Source: Anaerolineaceae bacterium (GTDB lineage: Bacteria > Chloroflexota > Anaerolineae > Anaerolineales > E44-bin32). Taken from it: DNA of 64,000 bases. The position numbers and the translations under genes are program-made. Positions 58,387-64,000 of the stretch are shown here, in pieces. The stretch's first letter is position 1; every line of letters starts with the position of its first letter. The DNA lies in the NCBI GenBank assembly GCA_020350285.1, contig CP070708.1, positions 1,978,146 to 2,042,145 of the forward strand. Reading direction: 5' to 3'. The notes beneath the pieces are model-generated. The model saw nothing but the letters and a program-made list of their open reading frames with translations, searched no databases and had not been told where the DNA came from.

Positions 58387-58953
58387 CTACCGCCCCAAGA
58401 CCGTTTCGATGTCTTGAATGATCATCTCTACGGATGGGTAAGGGCCGATCATGACATCTGCTACTCGACCCTCAGGATCTACAATGAACGTCTCAGGCAC
58501 CCCACGAATGCGGAACGCTTGAGATATCCGAGTGCGTTTGTCCGGGCCGTTCGGATAAGTGATGCCATACTTCTCCAGATAGGCTAAGGCCGCAGGTTCT
58601 GAATCGACATAGTCCACACCCAGGAAGACCACACCGCGATCCTTATACATCTGAAAGACCTGCTCCAGCTCTCTTGCTTCCACTTCACACGTCTTGCACC
58701 ATGAAGCCCAGAAGTTAATGAGCACAACCTGTCCGCGCAAGTCAGCGATGTGAATCTGCTCACCCTCAAAGGTCGTTAAGGTGAAGTCCGGAACACGGGT
58801 TCCAACTCCGATCGATCCCTGCTGAGCACGCACCAAACCAAAACCTAGTGTGCCCAACAAGCCTATAACCAGCGCCCACGCGAGGATGACACCCCATCTC
58901 AGCGGGCGTGTTGAGTGATTGGTTTCCAGTTGATTTTCTTGCGTCATCATCAT
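58387..58953 (-). CDS. Thioredoxin-fold thiol-disulfide reductase of cytochrome c biogenesis (CcmG/ResA-like)
   Basis: A 188-residue membrane-anchored thioredoxin. One helix (about 24-43) leads to an extracytoplasmic domain with V-P-D-F-T-L-T-T-F-E-G-E, then F-W-A-S-W-C-K-T-C-E-V-E as the redox C-x-x-C, and G-V-P-E-T-F-I-V-D-P-E-G with the cis-Pro. CcmG/ResA keeps the CXXCH cysteines of apocytochromes reduced for heme attachment. It lies between the zinc-ribbon and ccmH genes on the same strand. Three successive ATG codons open the gene; the third has the best AGGAA spacing. Confidence 0.9.
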   Translation of the reverse strand: MMMTQENQLETNHSTRPLRWGVILAWALVIGLLGTLGFGLVRAQQGSIGVGTRVPDFTLTTFEGEQIHIADLRGQVVLINFWASWCKTCEVEARELEQVFQMYKDRGVVFLGVDYVDSEPAALAYLEKYGITYPNGPDKRTRISQAFRIRGVPETFIVDPEGRVADVMIGPYPSVEMIIQDIETVLGR

Positions 58954-59017
58954 TTCCTAACTAGGTCCAGCAGCGCATACCGTCTCGTCCGCTTCAAAAA
59001 AAACCGCTAACACTCTA

Positions 59018-59112
59018 TCAGCCGTCAGCTTTCAGCACTAATATTCGGTGTTTCAAAGGTACAAGCCTTAAAACTTTCTCTCAAGGCAGAAAGCTGATAG
59101 CTAAAAGCTATC
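59018..59112. repeat. GCTTTCAGC/GCTGATAGC short inverted repeat
   Basis: TCAGCCGTCAGCTTTCAGC and AGAAAGCTGATAGC with AAAAGCTAT lie about 60 bases apart and are complementary, giving an imperfect hairpin between ccmH and ccmG. Repeats of this wording are common in environmental genomes. It is in the same kind of post-stop position as the GGGATYA elements but unrelated in sequence. Confidence 0.55.
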
Positions 59113-59608
59113 TGTCTCGCTTCTGAAGCTCCTCCTCCAAACGCGCGATATAGGGATCCTCAGGCGCCGTCGGTGGGAATGACTCCTCCGCCATCGCCGG
59201 CTGTCTCCAACCTCTGATGGCACGGAAGAGAATATAGGCCCCTACGACAAAAGCCAATGGTGGCAATATGTACACCAACCAATTCAGCCCTCTGGCAGGT
59301 GGCGTGGCCAGTACACGATCGCCATACTGCTCAACGAAGTATTGCTTGATCTGATCTTCCGTCCACCCCTCGGATAATTTTTGTCGAATGATCTCTCTCC
59401 ATTGCTCACACGCTAGAGTCGGACAGACATCCAGAGGGACGTTTTCACACACCGGACAATAGAGCTCTTTGGCAATCTCGTTCACCTCATCGTCCGTCGG
59501 TTCACCACCCTGCGCAGCTACCGCTCCGGGGAGAGTGAGGAGAGCCAGGATTGAGATCATCATGCTTAGAGTCAAGGTGATCTTTCGCATCGTCATTCCT
59601 CTGATCAA
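59108..59608 (-). CDS. ccmH: Cytochrome c maturation thiol oxidoreductase CcmH
   Basis: A 166-residue secreted, membrane-anchored protein: signal peptide with A-V-A-A-Q, then K-E-L-Y-C-P-V-C-E-N-V-P-L-D-V-C-P-T and C-E-Q-W-R-E-I-I, and L-S-E-G-W-T-E-D-Q-I-K-Q-Y-F-V-E-Q-Y-G-D-R-V, the CcmH core. The usual L-R-C-x-x-C-Q is Y-C-P-V-C-E, followed by an insertion with two more Cys. One helix near 110-130 anchors it. It reduces apocytochrome Cys pairs for CcmF. It overlaps ccmF by ATGA. Confidence 0.9.
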   Translation of the reverse strand: MIRGMTMRKITLTLSMMISILALLTLPGAVAAQGGEPTDDEVNEIAKELYCPVCENVPLDVCPTLACEQWREIIRQKLSEGWTEDQIKQYFVEQYGDRVLATPPARGLNWLVYILPPLAFVVGAYILFRAIRGWRQPAMAEESFPPTAPEDPYIARLEEELQKRDR

Positions 59609-61665
59609 GATCGCGCGGTTGCAGCGCGTTTCCTAGCAAATTTCAACACTGATTCAGACTCGCGAGCCGGCCATGCTGCGACCATGGTCCCAAGGATAAA
59701 GACCAACCCCCCGATCCATAGGAAATTGACCAGTGGGTTATGGAAGACCTTGAAAGTCGCCCCACCGAGCCCAATCGACTCCCAACCGACAAGCAGTACA
59801 TAAAAATCGTCCTCCAAGGTGGAACGGACGCCAGGGATGGTCATCGGCTGCTGGGAGGCGTAGTAGAAGTCTTTTCTTGGGTAGAGTTCACCGACGTATT
59901 TACCATCGCGGTAGACCGAGACCACGGCGCGGGTCACATTGCGACCATCCTGGGTATCAAACTGTGACAGTGAATCGTAGATCATGGTGTATCGGTCAAG
60001 GGTGAGTTGCTCACCTTGAGCAAGCGTTCCCTGGGTTTCCGCCTGAAAGATTTCGATCCCGATGATTCCAAGGGTCATCAAGACCACACCCAGATGGATC
60101 ACATAACCACCGTAGCGTCTCCGGTTACGGCTGGTAAGTTTCCACAATGCTGCAGGAAAGCTCTCTCCATGTCGTTGCCGACGGGCCAGTGCGCCACGCC
60201 AGAACTCATAGAGTGTTACCAGAGTGATCAACGAAATTACCCAGTATCCAATCAGGGCGCCCAAATTGGTGGTCCCTCGCAATATGGAGAATATCGGCAC
60301 GAGAAGTGATAGCGCGAGTGGTTTCCACAACGCTTTACCTAGGAGCTTCCACGAGGTCCGTCCAAAGACCGAGAGCGGTGCGATCGCCATGAGTAGCAGC
60401 AATCCTAACCCTAGTGGGCTGTTAGCCCGCTCGTAAAATGGCGGGCCAACGGTCACCTTCTGACCAGTGAACAATTCCGAGATTAATGGGAAAATCACCC
60501 CCCAGAAACAAACCACCAGGATCCCCATGAATAGCAGATTGTTGAACAAGAAGAGCGCTTCGCGCGAGATCAATGAGCCCAGTTGGTTCTCAGCCTTGAG
60601 ATCGTCCCAGCGTTTGACCAACAGACTCAGCGACCCAATAAAAGTCGCTCCAATAAAAGCGAAGAACAACGGGCCGATGGCGGATTGGGCGAACGCGTGA
60701 ACCGATGAGAGAACTCCCGAGCGGGTCAAAAAAGTACCGAAGATGACCAGCGCATACGTTAGGATGATCAGGATCATGTTCCAGCGCTTGAGCATGCCTT
60801 TCTTCTCCTGCACCATCACCGAATGTAGGAAGGCTGTGCCCGTGAGCCACGGCATGAGCGCTGCGATCTCCACCGGGTCCCATCCCCAATAGCCACCCCA
60901 ACCAAGCACATCGTAGGCCCAACGCCCACCAAGGATCAATCCGAGCGATAGGAATAACCAGGCGACCAAGGTCCATCGACGCGTGATTCGGATCCATCGG
61001 TCGTCGGTTCGCCCGGTGACCAAAGCCGCAATGGCGAATGCGTACGGGACCACAAAAGCGACAAATCCCAAATAAAGCGTGGGTGGGTGGATGATCATCC
61101 CTGGGTGTCTTAACAGTGGGTTCAGACCCTGACCATCTGGAGGGACCAGCGGTGTTGCTCCCCTAGGTTGGAAGAGGGCGGTCACTTGCTGGCCTTCGGG
61201 TGATAACCACAAGCGGGCAAAAGGATTTTCGTTTCCGACAAAGATCACCAAACCAAGGAAGAACGCCAAGGTGACCATCGTCACCACCACAACCCATGGC
61301 AACAAGTCCCGATCCCGCCTCCATTTCCGCAGACCCACCGCACTGGCAAATGCGGCCATCAGCCAAGACCAGAAGACCAGCGAACCAGCTTGCCCACCCC
61401 AAAGGGCAGTGATCTTCAAATAGGCAGGCATACTGTTGCTCGTTACCGAAGCCACATAACGAATCTGATACTGGCCATTGACAAGGAGCCAGATGATCGC
61501 CAGTGCCGAAACGGTCACCAGAGGCCAGGTGAGTAACATCGCATGGCGTGCGCTCTCGATATACCGCGATCTTCCACTCCGCTCACCATATACGGCAGCG
61601 ATAGCGCCGTAGAGAGCCACTAAAAACGCCAAGACCAACGAAAAATATCCTACGTTCGCAATCAA
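59605..61665 (-). CDS. ccmF: Cytochrome c heme lyase CcmF
   Basis: A 686-residue membrane protein with about fifteen helices. The WWD domain is intact: W-G-G-Y-W-G-W-D-P-V-E near residue 255, with nearby P-P-x-L-Y-L-G-F-V-A-F-V-V-P-Y-A and F-G-T-F-L-T-R-S-G-V-L-S-S-V-H-A-F, carrying the conserved His ligands. CcmF joins heme from CcmE to apocytochrome CXXCH motifs with CcmH. It is the only such lyase in the window. An AT-rich stretch of 200 bases without a gene separates it from ccmE. Confidence 0.95.
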   Translation of the reverse strand: MIANVGYFSLVLAFLVALYGAIAAVYGERSGRSRYIESARHAMLLTWPLVTVSALAIIWLLVNGQYQIRYVASVTSNSMPAYLKITALWGGQAGSLVFWSWLMAAFASAVGLRKWRRDRDLLPWVVVVTMVTLAFFLGLVIFVGNENPFARLWLSPEGQQVTALFQPRGATPLVPPDGQGLNPLLRHPGMIIHPPTLYLGFVAFVVPYAFAIAALVTGRTDDRWIRITRRWTLVAWLFLSLGLILGGRWAYDVLGWGGYWGWDPVEIAALMPWLTGTAFLHSVMVQEKKGMLKRWNMILIILTYALVIFGTFLTRSGVLSSVHAFAQSAIGPLFFAFIGATFIGSLSLLVKRWDDLKAENQLGSLISREALFLFNNLLFMGILVVCFWGVIFPLISELFTGQKVTVGPPFYERANSPLGLGLLLLMAIAPLSVFGRTSWKLLGKALWKPLALSLLVPIFSILRGTTNLGALIGYWVISLITLVTLYEFWRGALARRQRHGESFPAALWKLTSRNRRRYGGYVIHLGVVLMTLGIIGIEIFQAETQGTLAQGEQLTLDRYTMIYDSLSQFDTQDGRNVTRAVVSVYRDGKYVGELYPRKDFYYASQQPMTIPGVRSTLEDDFYVLLVGWESIGLGGATFKVFHNPLVNFLWIGGLVFILGTMVAAWPARESESVLKFARKRAATARS

Positions 61666-61862
61666 CTCAGTAACCTCCCATCAAAAGACGAAGGCTTAAG
61701 GACAATCCTTTCCACCTACCTCACCCTTCGTCTTCGACCACGTCCCTTGGTCTATCTTTTTATAAGCTATTCTTCAATGTCTTCCGATACAGTGTTTCCA
61801 ACAACGATCGATCTATTCACGTAATTAAATTCAACTTTCTCTCATAAAGAGGGACTTAAAGA

Positions 61863-62384
61863 TCATCCCTCCTCAGATTGCATGGGAATCTCCTCCTCAT
61901 AACGCGTGGGGCACTTGAGAAGCAGTTCGTCCGCCTGGAACACGCCGTCGGTACCCATGCGACCCGTGAGGATCGCTTGGGCTTCGTGGCGCAACAAATC
62001 TGGCATCGGTCCGACGTACAAGACATCCATACGTGGTTCGCTCGGATCGGACACCGCTTGATGTAGAACCTCCGCCAGCCCTCCCGCACGTTCAATTTCG
62101 TCCAGATCTCCAGGGACATTCACAATCGTGAAACGAAGCTCCAGCGACTCGGCATCATATACGATCGAATCGCCGTCCACGGCACCTGAGACCTTAATGT
62201 CTCGATCCAGGACCGAATCACCTTTGGCGATCAACTCCTCAATCGTGAGGTAATACTGGGCGGCGGCTTGAGTAGATGAGGCGATCAGATAGATCACTGC
62301 TGCGACGATCACAAAACCCCCAATGAGCAGCTTCCTCCGCCCACCAAGACCCGTGTCCACATCAACCCGTTCGATATCGTTCAT
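61863..62384 (-). CDS. ccmE: Heme chaperone CcmE, Cys-type (CX3Y)
   Basis: A 173-residue protein with one N-terminal helix (about 18-37) and an OB-fold heme chaperone domain: V-S-G-A-V-D-G-D-S-I-V-Y-D, V-Y-V-G-P-M-P-D-L-L, I-L-T-G-R-M-G-T-D-G-V-F-Q-A-D-E-L-L-L-K. The usual A-K-H-D-E-N-Y heme-attachment site is L-K-C-P-T-R-Y, with Cys158 and Tyr162. The His-to-Cys change with Tyr four residues on is the CX3Y form known from some archaea and sulfate reducers. It should carry heme from CcmABCD to CcmF. Confidence 0.9.
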   Translation of the reverse strand: MNDIERVDVDTGLGGRRKLLIGGFVIVAAVIYLIASSTQAAAQYYLTIEELIAKGDSVLDRDIKVSGAVDGDSIVYDAESLELRFTIVNVPGDLDEIERAGGLAEVLHQAVSDPSEPRMDVLYVGPMPDLLRHEAQAILTGRMGTDGVFQADELLLKCPTRYEEEIPMQSEEG

Positions 62385-63005
62385 TCAAAGACCTCCAAAC
62401 ACTTCCCAAAAACGAATATAGTCCAGATATTCAGCGTTGAGACTGTCATTTCTCAAACACGATCTCATGAAAAGGCCTCCTTCTATTGAAGAGAAAGGCC
62501 TTTTCTCTTCGCGAATCTTCTCACAATCACATTAATCGGAGATGAGTCTTGGGACACGAAAAACAACTACGAAAGGGCAAGTGCTTTGAAGAAACTACCA
62601 TCCTGGATTTAGAGAAGGGTAGGTGCGTCCTACCCCTGAATACCTTATCGAATGTGTCCCTCTCTGAGAAATGGTGGTAATATTGACCAGTTATCTTATA
62701 AGCCAATTTGTGTCCAAATAGGCGGATGACATTCGTCCTATAATCCTATGACAAATTCCACGGATTCTTATGTGAAACCTTGAACAAGCAGATTTCTGGG
62801 TTTATAGTGGGCAGGTTCACCCATAGGCGTGGGTCAAACGCCCCAAAAGGGTGAGGGGAAATCACTATGCCATTACTGTTTAGGGCCAGGATAGGGTAGG
62901 GAACAAGTGGATAAAACTAGCATCATCGGAAGCATCCCTCTAAATCTACTCATCGTCATCACATCCCACAGCAGCTGAGCCACAGGAACAAAAGGCATAT
63001 TATCA
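62385..63005. other. Long divergent intergenic region
   Basis: About 620 bases between ccmE and the multiheme cytochrome gene with no supported gene. It holds an AAAAGGCCT/AGGCCTTTT hairpin near 62470-62507, GGGTAGG-TGCGT-CCTACCC at 62617-62635, and an ACCCA/TGGGT hairpin near 62820. It probably carries promoters for both sides, but none stands out. Confidence 0.5.
62469..62507. other. AAAAGGCCT hairpin (possible terminator)
   Basis: AAAAGGCCT and AGGCCTTTT pair around a loop of about 20 bases, followed by TTTTC on the minus strand and CTCTTC on the plus strand. It lies upstream of ccmE, so it may be an attenuator or a terminator of an unseen short transcript. Confidence 0.45.
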
Positions 63006-64000
63006 ATGAAACGAGTTCTCTTGATCCTCTGTCTAGCTGGACTACTCGTTGCGGTCATTGCTGCACTGGAAACGTTGCCCGCTACGGCGAAAACTACCGA
63101 GGTGGTCCCGCTCGCGCTCGAACTTTCCACGGAAGCTTGCTTGGCCTGCCACGAGACACCTGGGATACAAACCACACTCCCCTCTGGTGAACCGTTATAC
63201 GTATCCGTCGATCGGAAGACTTACATGGAATCGACCCATGGCCGTCTGGGTTACGCCTGTGTCCAATGTCATACAGATATCACCGACTTCCCCCATGATC
63301 CAGTGACGGCTGCCACACGGCGTGAGTTTACACTGCAGCTCTACACCTCTTGCGCCCAATGCCACCAAGGGATGTACGACGCCACACTGGATAGCGTTCA
63401 CCAAAAAGCCCTTGCAGCGGGAAACCCAGAAGCAGCTGTATGCACCGATTGTCACGGCGCCCACGATATCGGCCCACCCGATCAACCTCGGACTCTCATT
63501 CCTCAGACCTGTGAACGATGCCACTCTCAAATCTACCAACGTTATGAAGAGAGCGTCCATGGAGCGGCGCTGATCGGAGAGGGCAACCCCGATGTGCCTT
63601 CGTGTATCGACTGCCATGGCGTGCATGATATCCAGGGTCCCTCCACCGGTCCCTTCCACCTCTTCTCACCCCAAATATGTGCCGAATGTCATGAGGATGA
63701 AGAGTTGATGAACCGCTATGGTGTGAGCACTGAGGTCTTCGAAAGTTACATAGCTGACTTTCATGGTACGACGGTCGTCCTATTTGAAGCTATCGCACCA
63801 GATCAGGAGACCAACAAACCGGTCTGCATTGACTGCCACGGTGTGCACGACATGCGTCCTGTCGACGATCCCGAGAGCATGGTCATGAAGGAGAATCTGC
63901 TCGGGACGTGCCAAAAATGTCATCCTGATGCCTCTGCCAACTTCCCCAACGCTTGGCTCAGCCATTACGAGCCCAGCCGGGAAAATGCACCCCTTGTGTA
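63006..64000 (+). CDS. Multiheme c-type cytochrome, N-terminal part (at least nine CXXCH), runs off the window
   Basis: Open from the ATG at 63006 to the window end, 331 codons with no stop. A signal peptide (about residues 1-28, hydrophobic L-L-I-L-C-L-A-G-L-L-V-A-V) is followed by nine heme motifs: CLACH, CVQCH, CAQCH, CTDCH, CERCH, CIDCH, CAECH, CIDCH and CQKCH. Several are followed by G-A-H-D, G-V-H-D-I or G-V-H-D-M, the usual distal-His pattern of periplasmic multiheme cytochromes. It lacks the CXXCK of the octaheme pair. It is divergent from ccmE; the C-terminus and any catalytic domain are outside the window. Confidence 0.88.
   Translation, partial: MKRVLLILCLAGLLVAVIAALETLPATAKTTEVVPLALELSTEACLACHETPGIQTTLPSGEPLYVSVDRKTYMESTHGRLGYACVQCHTDITDFPHDPVTAATRREFTLQLYTSCAQCHQGMYDATLDSVHQKALAAGNPEAAVCTDCHGAHDIGPPDQPRTLIPQTCERCHSQIYQRYEESVHGAALIGEGNPDVPSCIDCHGVHDIQGPSTGPFHLFSPQICAECHEDEELMNRYGVSTEVFESYIADFHGTTVVLFEAIAPDQETNKPVCIDCHGVHDMRPVDDPESMVMKENLLGTCQKCHPDASANFPNAWLSHYEPSRENAPLV

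Overview
This window looks like a chromosomal segment from a member of the Chloroflexota, probably an Anaerolineae-like lineage and probably assembled from a metagenome. That is inference, not proof. It rests on moderate GC content, a PyrF-PyrE fusion, NfeD plus SPFH and LCP genes, many lipoproteins with Pro/Thr-rich linkers, a System I (Ccm) cytochrome c maturation locus with a Cys-type CcmE, and short hairpin repeats scattered between genes. I see no rRNA, tRNA, CRISPR array, transposase or phage genes.

Layout. 1-15 kb is housekeeping: a truncated HTH gene, rplI with a long acidic tail, nfeD-SPFH-GNAT, an Lgt-like protein, nadE, a GAF/HD-GYP protein, an alkyltransferase-like protein, an NTP-transferase plus PAP2 pair, an ABC-2 exporter, an LCP protein and an ABC-F ATPase. 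15-23 kb holds selA, an M24 peptidase, tsaD, a HerA-like ATPase and a membrane-anchored phospholipase D-fold protein. 23-29 kb is a minus-strand pyrimidine locus (pyrC, pyrB, fused pyrF-pyrE, a DMT transporter, pyrD) with a strong promoter and an attenuator-like leader. 29-43 kb is mixed: PadR/DUF2812 with a clear operator-promoter, a PD-(D/E)XK protein, a THEP1-type NTPase, a folate cyclo-ligase, an FAD oxidase, mutS2, a TauE/Usp pair, a two-subunit class I fumarase and others.

43.9-53.7 kb is the most distinctive part. A Crp/Fnr regulator is followed by two paralogous octaheme lipoproteins, each with an unusual CXXCK as its second heme motif. Then come a polytopic membrane protein, an about 11-helix protein with three repeated His-bearing blocks reminiscent of heme-copper oxidase subunit I, a SUMF1-type lipoprotein, a heme O synthase-like prenyltransferase, a second copy of the polytopic protein and another membrane protein. 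A TTGTG-N8-CACAA palindrome lies before the first octaheme gene and a near match lies before the oxidase-like gene. I read this as one electron-transfer module that I cannot match to a described complex. 54-62 kb, on the minus strand, is a Ccm locus (CcmE, F, H, G, two unusual anchored proteins, CcmA, B, C and a tiny CcmD) that would attach heme to these cytochromes. A further multiheme cytochrome begins at 63 kb and runs off the window.

Two families of non-coding hairpins run through the segment. The first is built of GGGATYA heptamers in inverted arms and sits immediately after stop codons at nine places. The second is a 27-28 nt palindrome with GTAGGGGC ends and covarying inner arms, found four times in a row at 53.8-54.0 kb and once at 11.3 kb.
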